From the NCBI RefSeq assembly GCF_030717845.1, contig NZ_JAUZVZ010000002.1:62001-126000 (forward strand): a stretch of 64,000 nucleotides of DNA, read 5' to 3'. Made by a program: the position numbers and the translations under genes. This document shows, piece by piece, positions 8,801 to 23,411 of the stretch (positions within the stretch are counted from its first letter, which is position 1; each line of letters opens with the position of its first letter). Origin of the DNA: Alkalimonas collagenimarina (GTDB lineage Bacteria; Pseudomonadota; Gammaproteobacteria; Enterobacterales; Alteromonadaceae). The notes under the pieces are model-generated. The model searched no databases. It saw only the letters and a list, made by a program, of their open reading frames with translations, and had not been told where the DNA came from.

Positions 8801-10852
8801 GTGCCTATATTTATTCTGACCATTTTTCTCAGCGCCGTGCTGCTATTTTTAATTCAACCGATGATGGCCAAGATCTTACTGCCTCACTTTGGCGGCGGTG
8901 CTGCTATTTGGACAGCTTGTATGCTGTTTTTTCAGGCCATGCTGTTGGCCGGTTACAGCTATGCGCATGCTCTGACTAGCTTCTGCTCATTGCGGCAGCA
9001 ACGTTGGCTGCACGCCGGGCTGATCGTGGTGTCGCTGCTATGGCTGGTAGCCAACCGCTTGGGGGGGGCTGTTCCCTCCACGGGAGAGTTTCCGCTACTG
9101 GGCATTCTTTGCTGGCTGTTGCTTAGCGTTGGTTTACCCTTTCTTGTGGTCTCGGCGACAGGCCCATTACTGCAGCGTTGGTTCGCCGATCGCTTTCCTT
9201 TGCGGTCGCCGTACCGGCTGTATGCTTTATCCAATGTCGGTTCGCTGGGTGGGTTATTGAGTTATCCTTTTTTGGTGGAGCCATGGTTATCCTTGACGCA
9301 ACAAACACTGATGTGGTCGGCAGGCTTTGTGCTGTTAGCTGCTTTTTTACTGCTGTTGATTGGCACTCAGTTACCCGCTGAACGCACTACGACAACAGAT
9401 GCTTCGGCCCAGGGAGCAACCACCGAGCGCACCGCTCCCCGGTTATGGGGCTACTGGCTGGCGTTATCGGCTTGTGGTGTCGTGTTGCTGTTGGCGGTTA
9501 CTCAACAACTGACCCAAAATGTGCCACCCGTACCTTTTTTATGGGTGGTCCCACTTGCGCTGTATTTACTCAGTTATATCGTCGTTTTTAACCGTGATAG
9601 CTGGTATCAGCGCGCCATTTGGTTGTATTTATTTTCCATCGGTGTGGTGATAGCACTCATTCTGATGCATTTTGGCCGCTTGTTTGATTTGTACTCTCAA
9701 CTGATCTTGTACCTGATGATTTTGTTCAGCGGTTGTGTCGTGTGCCATGGTGAGCTGGCTAAATTAAAGCCTAAAGCTCAGCAGTTGACCCAGTTTTATT
9801 TAGCGATGGCATCCGGTGGCGTTTTGGGTGGTGTGCTGGTGAATCTAGTCGCGCCAGTGCTGCTAAATGACTTTTATGAATTTCCGTTGGTATTAGCCGC
9901 TATTCTGCTGCTTGCCGTGTTGCCATGGCGCAAGCAATTAGTTTACTGGAAACAGGGTCTGTGGCTGGCTGGTGTTTTTGCTTTTGGTATCAGTGCAGTC
10001 GCGTTGCAATGGTTATTCTCACAGCATGATCTACATCAACAGCGTAACTTCTACGGCAGCTTGTCGGTACGGGACATGTCTATTGCTGGTCAGATGCAGC
10101 GACAGCTGATTGATGGTACCACCAGCCACGGTGCCCAATATTTGTCTGCTGAGAAGCAGCAGACAGCCTTGAGTTATTATCGTGAAGGTACTGGTGTTGC
10201 TGTAGCCCTGCAGAATTTTGTGCCGAGCTCATCGGAGCGATCTATCGAGCAGGTGCACCAACGTCATTATGGCATGGTGGGGCTGGGCGCTGGAACCTTG
10301 GCTGTGTATGGCCGCTCAGGCGATCGCATTGTGTTTTATGAGCTAAACCCGGCAGTGATAGAGGTGGCCGATGATTATTTCAGTTACCTCAGTGAAAGCC
10401 AGGCGGATATTGAGGTGCTGCTTGGTGATGCCAGACGGGTGTTGCAGCAACAATTAGAGCAATCGGGTAGTCAGCAATTTGATGTGCTGGTACTGGATGC
10501 ATTCACGAGTGATGCCATACCACAGCATCTGCTGACCCGTGAAGCTTTCGAGTTGTATTGGCAGCATTTAATGCCAGATGGGATTTTGGCGGTGCATGTT
10601 TCAAACAATTACCTGGACCTGACCTCTGTAGTTCGCAATCACGCCAAAGCTATGGGGCTGGAGAGTTTCTTTATTTATACCGAGCCAGATGATAACAATT
10701 TTGCAGCAGTCGAGTGGATCCTGTTGACCAATAATCATCGCTTTATGCGCCAAATTGTGTTGTTTCAAGCCACAACATCATGGCCATCTGAGTTGAACCC
10801 CGCCATTCAATGGACGGATGATTACAGCAATTTATTGCAGGTGCTCAAATAA
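8801..10852 (+). CDS. Membrane protein fused to a spermidine-synthase-like domain
   Basis: 683 aa from a GTG start with AGGA 6 nt upstream. Residues about 1-410 are hydrophobic with many membrane segments and open with LSAVLLFLIQPMMAKILLPH, the typical start of the fused MFS/spermidine synthase family. Residues about 480-670 form a Rossmann-type domain with GMVGLGAGTLAVYG (nucleotide motif), ELNPAVIEVA and VLDAFTSDAIPQHLLT. In true aminopropyltransferases this fold uses decarboxylated S-adenosylmethionine; whether the membrane-fused relatives make polyamines is not established. It is monocistronic and divergent from the carrier gene. Confidence 0.85.
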   Translation: MPIFILTIFLSAVLLFLIQPMMAKILLPHFGGGAAIWTACMLFFQAMLLAGYSYAHALTSFCSLRQQRWLHAGLIVVSLLWLVANRLGGAVPSTGEFPLLGILCWLLLSVGLPFLVVSATGPLLQRWFADRFPLRSPYRLYALSNVGSLGGLLSYPFLVEPWLSLTQQTLMWSAGFVLLAAFLLLLIGTQLPAERTTTTDASAQGATTERTAPRLWGYWLALSACGVVLLLAVTQQLTQNVPPVPFLWVVPLALYLLSYIVVFNRDSWYQRAIWLYLFSIGVVIALILMHFGRLFDLYSQLILYLMILFSGCVVCHGELAKLKPKAQQLTQFYLAMASGGVLGGVLVNLVAPVLLNDFYEFPLVLAAILLLAVLPWRKQLVYWKQGLWLAGVFAFGISAVALQWLFSQHDLHQQRNFYGSLSVRDMSIAGQMQRQLIDGTTSHGAQYLSAEKQQTALSYYREGTGVAVALQNFVPSSSERSIEQVHQRHYGMVGLGAGTLAVYGRSGDRIVFYELNPAVIEVADDYFSYLSESQADIEVLLGDARRVLQQQLEQSGSQQFDVLVLDAFTSDAIPQHLLTREAFELYWQHLMPDGILAVHVSNNYLDLTSVVRNHAKAMGLESFFIYTEPDDNNFAAVEWILLTNNHRFMRQIVLFQATTSWPSELNPAIQWTDDYSNLLQVLK

Positions 10853-10946
10853 AATGACTCGACGATGGGAATAACTCAGCGTGGTAAACGTTAACTTCAT
10901 AGATGACGTTATTTTGTCTGTTTTTCTATTTAACAAAGGGGTACTG

Positions 10947-11086
10947 ATGATGCAACATGTTCAATCTTTTGACTGGCCGCTGCAGCTATTGCGGTTTCTG
11001 TTGCATTGGTCGCTGCCGTAGCCATTTGTTTTTCCGGCATCGAGTTAGTTGGCAATGGCATGCAACCGCATCAGCCGGATTTTTAA
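10947..11086 (+). pseudogene. Small single-span membrane protein with a one-base frameshift
   Basis: ATGATGCAACATGTTC is preceded by AAAGGGG at good distance. Read straight, it gives 24 residues and stops. If one C is added in the GGCC at about 10976-10978, the frame continues to a stop at 11084-11086 and gives a 46-aa protein: MMQHVQSFDWPA, then a clean membrane helix (AAIAVSVALVAAVAICF) and the tail SGIELVGNGMQPHQPDF. The coherence of the joined product suggests a real gene that carries a one-base deletion, or a sequencing error. No function is known. A strong terminator follows 17 bp after the stop. Confidence 0.5.
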
Positions 11087-11102
11087 ACTGACTTACCAAA
11101 AA

Positions 11103-11131
11103 AACCGCCTTTGTAGATTGGCGGTTTTTTT
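11103..11131. terminator. Intrinsic terminator, bidirectional
   Basis: AACCGCC / GGCGGTT stem with a 10-nt loop, an A run before it and seven Ts after it. It ends the small gene on the plus strand and, read on the minus strand, follows the gltD stop codon by 19 bp. Confidence 0.85.
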
Positions 11132-11150
11132 ATGGTAATCAACTTTATAC

Positions 11151-17037
<5,887 letters not shown>

Positions 17038-17396
17038 TACACACCTCCAAACTTGTCCAAATGGATATAAATCTAATTATTGTGAATTTTTATTCTTTTG
17101 TGTGCGCGGCGTTAAACTGAAATAAAATAACGGAATACTTTCAGTTTCCGTGTGAATATAGAGTAATAGCTCTTACTGCGTTTAGCCGTCTGAACGTCAA
17201 TAGATGATAGGTATACCGGCTTTTATAGCAAAATGCAAGCAGACTTTTGTGATGATAGAGTATAGAAAATAATCAGGGATTATTGAAAATAAATTACACG
17301 AATTGCCACTATTTCCGTTGTCTATGGGGATTTAGACAAAATAAAAGCTGCCATGGCAGCTTTTATAAGTGGTAAATTATTCTAAAACTATGCGAG
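17038..17396. promoter_or_regulatory. gltB upstream region
   Basis: 359 bp without a gene. The part next to gltB is AT-rich and must hold the gltBD promoter; I could not place -35/-10 boxes with confidence. The left end holds the terminator of the iadA operon (17343-17364). No small gene is evident. Confidence 0.5.
17343..17364 (-). terminator. Terminator of the dipeptidase operon
   Basis: A perfect 22-bp palindrome, AAAAGCTGCC-AT-GGCAGCTTTT, 32 bp after the iadA stop. On the minus strand it continues TTTTATTTTGTC, giving a good U tract. Confidence 0.75.
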
Positions 17397-18578
17397 TTAA
17401 GATTCAAAAGTGCCTTTAATCACTGCTTTACCTGCCGCAACCATCTGTACGCCCTTAGCATACACCTGTTCGATCTGTAGATCGTCGCGTCTGAGTAAGA
17501 CCAGATCAGCATCCATTCCGACAGCAATCCTGCCTTTATGGGCTAAACCAAGAATTGCTGCCGGAGCTGCTGTAATCGAGCAGATGGCATCAGCCAGTGA
17601 CACTTTATAGTCTTGTACGGCCTGACGAGCCGATTGATACAGGGTGCGTACCTGACCAACTTCGAGGCCCAGCATCTGACCTTTTTGATCATAAATAGGC
17701 AGGCTGGCATTACCATCTGAACTCATGGTCAGTTGCATCGCTGGTATGCCGTGCTCAAGGCTGATGGCCAGAGCTTGAGCAGCTGCCACTTCACCATGTG
17801 CTAAGTCATACTCAGTCGTGCTGGTGGTAAAATCGATATAGCCCCCTTGTTTTGCGTAGGCTAAGGCGGCATCAAACACCTGCTGATTGCGATTCATATG
17901 GGTGGGGTAAAACTGAGTCAGTTCCAGCTCACTATCCGTCACAGCATCCAGAATAGGTTGTAAAATACTATCGCCGGCGCCCATATGGACACTAACAATG
18001 CCACTTTTTCCAGACAGAATGCCACCAACGCGAGCCGCCGCAGCAACTTTACGGATTTCACTGATGGTGGGTTGCGATGAGCGGTGATCGCTGATGGCGA
18101 TTTCTCCGACTCCGATAAACTTATCAATCAGAATTAAATCATCGGTAATGTTGTCCGTTAAGGTGCGGCAAGGAATTTCGTAGGAGCCGGTATGACACCA
18201 GGTACTGATCCCTTCCTCTTCCAGGGCGTGTGCCTTCGCCAGTAAGTTGGTCAGTGTACGAGTAGTAGCATCGGTGCCAAGTACGCCAATGGCGGTTGTG
18301 ACACCGCCCAAGGTGGCATCCGTCAATTGCATCTCGGGTGTGCGGCTGGCAAAGCCAGCCTCACCGCCACCGCCAATAAAGTGAACCAATGAATCGACAA
18401 AACCAGGTACCAGATAATAATCACTCGCGTCGACTTGTGTGATGGGGAAGGTGCTATTGCCGGCATCGAGCTGCTCGGCGATAGCGAGGATTTTGCCGCC
18501 AGCGATCAGCACATCCTGCTTGCCGAGAGATTCTGGAGCCATGACTTCGGCTCCTTTAAATAGAATTAATTGAGTCAC
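17397..18578 (-). CDS. iadA: Isoaspartyl dipeptidase (beta-aspartyl peptidase)
   Basis: 393 aa if it starts at the GTG at 18578, which has GAGG 5 nt upstream and lies 10 bp after the stop of the carrier gene; a longer frame to 18614 overlaps that gene. It is an amidohydrolase of the IadA group: PGFVDSLVHFIGGGGEAG, GEIAISDHRSSQP, SVHMGAG, TMSSDGN. The enzyme splits beta-Asp-X dipeptides, including beta-Asp-Arg left by cyanophycinase. Two departures from E. coli IadA as I remember it: the first histidine of the HxH metal motif is Leu (SLVH), and the carboxylated lysine position carries Glu (GEIAISDH). The second exchange is common in related enzymes; the first is less expected. The gene order carrier-iadA suggests uptake followed by cleavage. 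Confidence 0.88.
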   Translation of the reverse strand: MTQLILFKGAEVMAPESLGKQDVLIAGGKILAIAEQLDAGNSTFPITQVDASDYYLVPGFVDSLVHFIGGGGEAGFASRTPEMQLTDATLGGVTTAIGVLGTDATTRTLTNLLAKAHALEEEGISTWCHTGSYEIPCRTLTDNITDDLILIDKFIGVGEIAISDHRSSQPTISEIRKVAAAARVGGILSGKSGIVSVHMGAGDSILQPILDAVTDSELELTQFYPTHMNRNQQVFDAALAYAKQGGYIDFTTSTTEYDLAHGEVAAAQALAISLEHGIPAMQLTMSSDGNASLPIYDQKGQMLGLEVGQVRTLYQSARQAVQDYKVSLADAICSITAAPAAILGLAHKGRIAVGMDADLVLLRRDDLQIEQVYAKGVQMVAAGKAVIKGTFES

Positions 18579-18588
18579 AATAACCTCA

Positions 18589-20079
18589 TTATTGATAGCC
18601 AATGCTAACCGCAATTAGCATGGCCAGGCTGGCCAGAAAGAACAGCCAAAGATAAAGTTTCCAGGCAAATCGTGCCCATACAGTCCAGTCGACCCGAACC
18701 ACTCCCAAGCAGCCAATAAGAGCGGCGGATGTTGGAATGATAATATTGGTTAAGCCATCTCCGAGCTGAAATGCTAATACAGCAATCTGTCGTGAAATAC
18801 CAACCAAGTCAGCCAGCGGGGCAATTAATGGCATGGTAAGAGCGGCCTGACCGGAGCCTGACGCGACAAAGAAGTTAAACACCGATTGCAACACCAACAT
18901 AAACCAAGCCGATAACCACGCCGGAAAGTCTCCAAGAGCCTGACCAGAATAATACAGCATGGTATTCAGTACCGAGGGGGTCTGAGGATCATCGCCACCT
19001 AGCATCAGCACAATGCCTTTGGCCATCCCAACAATCAGCGCAGCTGGCAGTAATTCGGCGGCACCATTTTTAAAAGCATCGGCAGCACCATTCAGCGTTA
19101 AACGTCCACCCAGCACGCCCAGCACCGCCACCACTAAACCAATGGTAAAAAACTGGCTGGCAATTTCCGGGATGTAATAACCGCGGTTGGTCACGCCCCA
19201 GATAATCCAGATTAAGCCGGCAAAGAATGCCAGTAGGATCAGACTATCCAGCTTGGTGTAGTTGCTGGTTTGCGGCTGACCTTCACCATGCTGGGCTTTG
19301 ACGACTTGATCGGTGGCATAGCTGAACGACAGTTCAGGATTTTCCTTAATACGACGAGCATAACGCATGGTGAATGCGGTACCAAATAGGGTCAGTACCG
19401 CCCATAGCACATAGCGAAACTCAGCACCGGACATCAAAGGGATATCGGCAATACCTTGAGCAATCTGGATACTGAACGGGTTCATCCAAGAGGCGGCAAA
19501 GCCGATTTGGGTGGCCACATAGGTCACCAATACTGTCGTGATGGCATCGTAGCCCAGTGCATACATTAGGGGGAGTAACACGATGCAAAAAGCAATGGCT
19601 TCTTCTCCCATACCAAAAATAGCACCACCTAAAGAGAACACCACAAACATCAGTGGGATAAACAGCGCCTCCATATTCTTGGTCTTGTCGATCAGCGCCA
19701 AGATACCATTATGAATGGCACCGGTTTGCATAATGATGCCAAAGGCACCGCCGGTGAGCAGTATAAAGGCAATGACACCAATAGCTGAGCCCCATTTATC
19801 CCCTGAAACTAAGCCTTCAAAAGCGTAATTGAGAAAGCCGATTCCACCACCCTCAGCAAAAAGGGGGACTCCATAACTTTGTTCTGTATCCAGAGCAAAA
19901 CTTGCCGGATCGATGCGTTGCAGTACTTCTGTTTCGCCGTTTTGTTCCATCACGACATCCTGCATACCAAAGCTACCAGCAGGCACCAGATGGGATGCAA
20001 TAGCCGCAAATACCATGACAAAAAACAGGATCACAAACGCATCAGGCATATTAACTGGGTTCTTTCCAGCGGTTTTCAT
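18589..20079 (-). CDS. YfcC/DcuC-type membrane carrier, second paralogue
   Basis: 496 aa from the ATG at 20079 (MKTAGKNPVNMPDAFVIL); an upstream in-frame TTG is less likely. Polytopic membrane protein with about 12 segments and the family motif NFFVASGSGQAALTMP followed by LGDGLTNIIIPTSAA. It lies between a TonB-dependent receptor and iadA, all on the minus strand, so its likely cargo is the beta-Asp-Arg dipeptide or the released amino acids; this is inference from context. It is clearly related to the carrier at 7128-8564, which has no such neighbours. Confidence 0.85.
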   Translation of the reverse strand: MKTAGKNPVNMPDAFVILFFVMVFAAIASHLVPAGSFGMQDVVMEQNGETEVLQRIDPASFALDTEQSYGVPLFAEGGGIGFLNYAFEGLVSGDKWGSAIGVIAFILLTGGAFGIIMQTGAIHNGILALIDKTKNMEALFIPLMFVVFSLGGAIFGMGEEAIAFCIVLLPLMYALGYDAITTVLVTYVATQIGFAASWMNPFSIQIAQGIADIPLMSGAEFRYVLWAVLTLFGTAFTMRYARRIKENPELSFSYATDQVVKAQHGEGQPQTSNYTKLDSLILLAFFAGLIWIIWGVTNRGYYIPEIASQFFTIGLVVAVLGVLGGRLTLNGAADAFKNGAAELLPAALIVGMAKGIVLMLGGDDPQTPSVLNTMLYYSGQALGDFPAWLSAWFMLVLQSVFNFFVASGSGQAALTMPLIAPLADLVGISRQIAVLAFQLGDGLTNIIIPTSAALIGCLGVVRVDWTVWARFAWKLYLWLFFLASLAMLIAVSIGYQ

Positions 20080-20114
20080 AAACAATCTGCCTGTATCAAT
20101 CAATAGAAAGTAGT

Positions 20115-20133
20115 GGGGGAGCTAAGCTCCCCC
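20115..20133 (-). terminator. Strong hairpin between receptor and carrier genes
   Basis: GGGGGAGC-TAA-GCTCCCCC, an 8-bp GC-rich stem 13 bp after the receptor stop codon. On the minus strand the following bases are only moderately T-rich. It may partly terminate or protect the receptor mRNA, so that receptor and carrier/peptidase are made in different amounts. Confidence 0.5.
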
Positions 20134-20146
20134 CTATAGTGACTTC

Positions 20147-23083
20147 TTAGAAGAAGTAAGTTAAGGATAAACGATAACTGCGACCCATGGCATTATGATT
20201 GATGGAATCAAAGCCACGAGCACTGCCGAAAACGCGTGGTGGATCACGATCCAGCAGGTTATCAATACTAAAGTTAATGGCTGCATTGTCAAAGTCATAA
20301 CCAACACTGGCTCGTAAGGTTGTCCAGGAAGAGACGTTACGACCACCATCTTCATTCAGAGCACCCAAGTCTTCCAGCTCATCAAGGTTGCGACCACGCA
20401 AACGACCGATATCGTCTTGGTAAGAAGAGGTATACAAGGCGGTTAAGCCAAGGAATAAATCTTCATAGCTCCAGGATACCCGAGCGCTACCAATGTTTCG
20501 TGGGTAACGGTAGGTCCCTACCAATGATTCAATATCATCAGAGCCGGCCTTGTTACGTTTGAAGGAAATGTAGTTGGTCCAGTCGGCATCCAGTCCTAAA
20601 CGACCACCAGCAAAATCCAGTGTATGTCTGAAACTGATATCCAAACCTTTTACTTCTTGTTTGCCGACGTTTTCCAGTTGGATCACGTGGTCACGCAATA
20701 ATGGTAACTCATCAAAGCGAGGATCGAACTCATTGACATAGGCATCAAGGATTTCGCTCAAGTTCGCGCCATCCTGATCAATGCGACGGCCTGACATATC
20801 CGTGACATCACAAACGTCAGGATTGTAAGCGATACCAATCTGTCCTTGTGGCACCAGCCCACAGTGACGTACCGATGCATCGGTAGCCGTGCGTGCTAAC
20901 ATCGCCGTCATGTCGGTATCGACCAAGCGGTCATGATCAAACTGCCAGTAATCAATAGTGATGGTGGTATCACGCGTCGGGCTCCATGCCAGGCCCAGAC
21001 TGATAGACTCTGAGGTTTCTGCTTGTAAATTCGGGTTGCCCAGCTCCAGTACATTCGGACTGCTGGTAAAGTTTTGGCCATCACAATACAAATCCGAGAC
21101 TGTTTGATTGGCACTACAATCATAGGTTGCCGTGGTAGTGCGCAGCTGAACACCGGCTTGAGTTAACGATGGTGCGCGGAACGACGTGGCCCATGAACCA
21201 CGTAAAACCAACTCATCCACTGGACGCCATGTCAGGCCCACTTTTGGATTGAAAGTACCACCAAAATCGTTGTAGTGATCGTAGCGGCCAGCCGCCAATA
21301 ACTCAACGCTATCGCTCAGAGGTACATAGATTTCTGCAAAGGCGGCAGCTTGGGTGCGGCTTGCCTCTGACAGGCTGGAACCAAAGCCAAACACATCGAC
21401 CAGATAGTCATTTTCCGGGCGAGCACGAGCATTCAAAGAAGGCACATCGTTAATTTCTTCCCGACGTAACTCCAAACCTAAAGCCGCTCCAACAAAGCCA
21501 GCATCCAGCTCGAACAGTTCGCCGCTAAAGCGGGCATCCCAGCCATAAACAGTGCTTTGGCCATCACGGGTTGGTACTTCTTGAGCAAGCGCTAAAATGG
21601 CTTCATTGCCAGCATCATTCTGTAAAAATGGATTGTACACACCGGCTAGACTGGAACCAGAGGCGCAACTTAGGCCTGAACCATCGAAGCCAGCCAAAGT
21701 ACCATCCAGACAAAGCTCACCAGCGATACCTGCATGGTATTTATAGCGGTTATAGATGCCAGCGGTTGCCTTTTGAGTAGATTCTGAGCGAGAAAGTAAA
21801 ATCGCACTTTCCCATTCCCAATGGCCAATATCACCAGCCAAAGAGGAGACCAAGCGAATCGCCTCACTTTCTACTTCAACGGTGCGAGGATCATTGAAAC
21901 GTGCGTCAAACTGGAAACCCCATAGTCTTTCTCCAGCTGGCGAGAAGAATGGATCGATCCAAATTTCATCATCACCGAAATAGATAAAGGTAGAATCTCT
22001 GGTGGTACCCGGGAAAATATCCAGAGCATCTTCTTGCACCCAAGCTCCTTCCGTATCATCGAGTTGATCAATAGGTGCTGGGCTCGAAAATGAAGTAGAT
22101 TTGGTGCGGCTGTAAAATACATCGGTGTTCCAGCGCAGATTATTGGCTAGTTCTTTATTAAACATAAAGCCAATAGAGGCACTTTTGAACGGGCTTTGCA
22201 GCACATCGTCTTCATTGCTGTAGTAGGCACAGATTTGTTCACCAAACTCGGTGGTGACAAATTCGGTTTTACAATCCGGGCTGCCAATCTCATCGCCACT
22301 TCGAGCAGAGTTAAAATAGATATTTGGCGTGCCTTTAGGCAGGTAGGAGTAATTACTAACCAGAGCCGGTGTACGGGTGAACTCTCGATCCTGAGCGGTC
22401 AGCATTTTACGATCAAAATAATCGGCAAACACAGTCAGATTACCGCCAGCGACTTCGGTGCCATAGACAAAGTTGATGTTGGCTCTGCCATCGTTACTCG
22501 AGGCAGTGCTGTTGCCATAACTGACGTTCAGCTCGGCGCCGTCGTAATCAGTTTTTAAGATGTAGTTGATCACACCAGCAACGGCATCTGCACCATAAAT
22601 AGCGGATGCGCCGGTTGCCAGTACTTCGATCCGCTCAATCGCGGCCAATGGAATGCTGTTAATATCGACAAAGTTCTGAGTGCCAGCCGCAAATGACGAT
22701 GCAGCGACGCGGCGGCCATTAATCAGGGTCAGTGTAGAAGCCGGGCCTAAACCACGCAAAGAGGCTGCAGCCTGGCCACCAGGGGTTGAAGTCGAGGTAG
22801 CGCCACTTTCTGAGGTAGAGAAAGTACCACTGCCGCCACGGACTTGGCCGAGGTCGCGTAGTAATTCGTATATATCGCTGGCACCAGAGTTTTTAATATC
22901 TTCAGAAGACAGTACAACAAGGGGCTGTGTGCCTTCCAAATCGACGCCACGAATACGTGAGCCAGTCACTTCAATTCGTTCAAGCCTTTGTTCATCTTGT
23001 GCCACCTCATTGGTATCTGCGACCAAGCTGGCAGAGAGTAAAGCAGTAGTTATTGCTGTTGTAAGAGCAGAAAATTTACGCAT
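20147..23083 (-). CDS. TonB-dependent outer-membrane receptor
   Basis: 978 aa from the second ATG of a pair (AGGTG lies 7 nt upstream). A signal peptide (FSALTTAITTALLSASLVA) is followed by RLERIEVTGSRIRG, a plug domain (about 45-170; SLRGLGPASTLTLINGRRV, GASAIYGADAVAGVINYIL) and a 22-strand-type barrel ending in the aromatic SLTYFF, which is the outer-membrane insertion signal. Such receptors import substrates too large for porins, using TonB energy. The position, head of an operon with a carrier and isoaspartyl dipeptidase and divergent from a secreted cyanophycinase, suggests it takes up cyanophycin fragments. There is no direct sequence evidence for the ligand. Confidence 0.9.
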   Translation of the reverse strand: MRKFSALTTAITTALLSASLVADTNEVAQDEQRLERIEVTGSRIRGVDLEGTQPLVVLSSEDIKNSGASDIYELLRDLGQVRGGSGTFSTSESGATSTSTPGGQAAASLRGLGPASTLTLINGRRVAASSFAAGTQNFVDINSIPLAAIERIEVLATGASAIYGADAVAGVINYILKTDYDGAELNVSYGNSTASSNDGRANINFVYGTEVAGGNLTVFADYFDRKMLTAQDREFTRTPALVSNYSYLPKGTPNIYFNSARSGDEIGSPDCKTEFVTTEFGEQICAYYSNEDDVLQSPFKSASIGFMFNKELANNLRWNTDVFYSRTKSTSFSSPAPIDQLDDTEGAWVQEDALDIFPGTTRDSTFIYFGDDEIWIDPFFSPAGERLWGFQFDARFNDPRTVEVESEAIRLVSSLAGDIGHWEWESAILLSRSESTQKATAGIYNRYKYHAGIAGELCLDGTLAGFDGSGLSCASGSSLAGVYNPFLQNDAGNEAILALAQEVPTRDGQSTVYGWDARFSGELFELDAGFVGAALGLELRREEINDVPSLNARARPENDYLVDVFGFGSSLSEASRTQAAAFAEIYVPLSDSVELLAAGRYDHYNDFGGTFNPKVGLTWRPVDELVLRGSWATSFRAPSLTQAGVQLRTTTATYDCSANQTVSDLYCDGQNFTSSPNVLELGNPNLQAETSESISLGLAWSPTRDTTITIDYWQFDHDRLVDTDMTAMLARTATDASVRHCGLVPQGQIGIAYNPDVCDVTDMSGRRIDQDGANLSEILDAYVNEFDPRFDELPLLRDHVIQLENVGKQEVKGLDISFRHTLDFAGGRLGLDADWTNYISFKRNKAGSDDIESLVGTYRYPRNIGSARVSWSYEDLFLGLTALYTSSYQDDIGRLRGRNLDELEDLGALNEDGGRNVSSWTTLRASVGYDFDNAAINFSIDNLLDRDPPRVFGSARGFDSINHNAMGRSYRLSLTYFF

Positions 23084-23104
23084 CATGTTACACCTGTGCT
23101 GCAC

Positions 23105-23411
23105 GGCAACCTCAACCCGCAGCCGTTGGATCGAAAAGATCGATCAGGCAAGCGCGGTGAGAGGTTCAACCGTCAATTGATTATTATGGTAATACATTGG
23201 ATTTTTCGGTGGATAGGACCAATAGCACCTACCGGTCAGGGATGACCGGTTGCGCTATTCGTTAAACCACTCTGAGAGGTAGTAAGACGAATAGTGATAT
23301 GTGCTGAGCTTGATGGCTTTTTTCAGCATACCGCTACCTTGAAACAAAAATGCATAAATTCTGCCTATAGATTTATCTCTAATTGGCAAAGATGTCAATA
23401 CAGGCTACTCT
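23105..23411. promoter_or_regulatory. Divergent control region of the cyanophycin locus
   Basis: 307 bp between the divergent receptor and cyanophycinase genes. It contains a nested inverted repeat at 23221-23259: AATAGC, then ACCGGTCA-GGGA-TGACCGGT, then GCTATT. The inner perfect 8-bp arms around 4 bp look like an operator for a dimeric regulator, but could also form a hairpin. No promoter boxes could be fixed with confidence. Confidence 0.45.
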
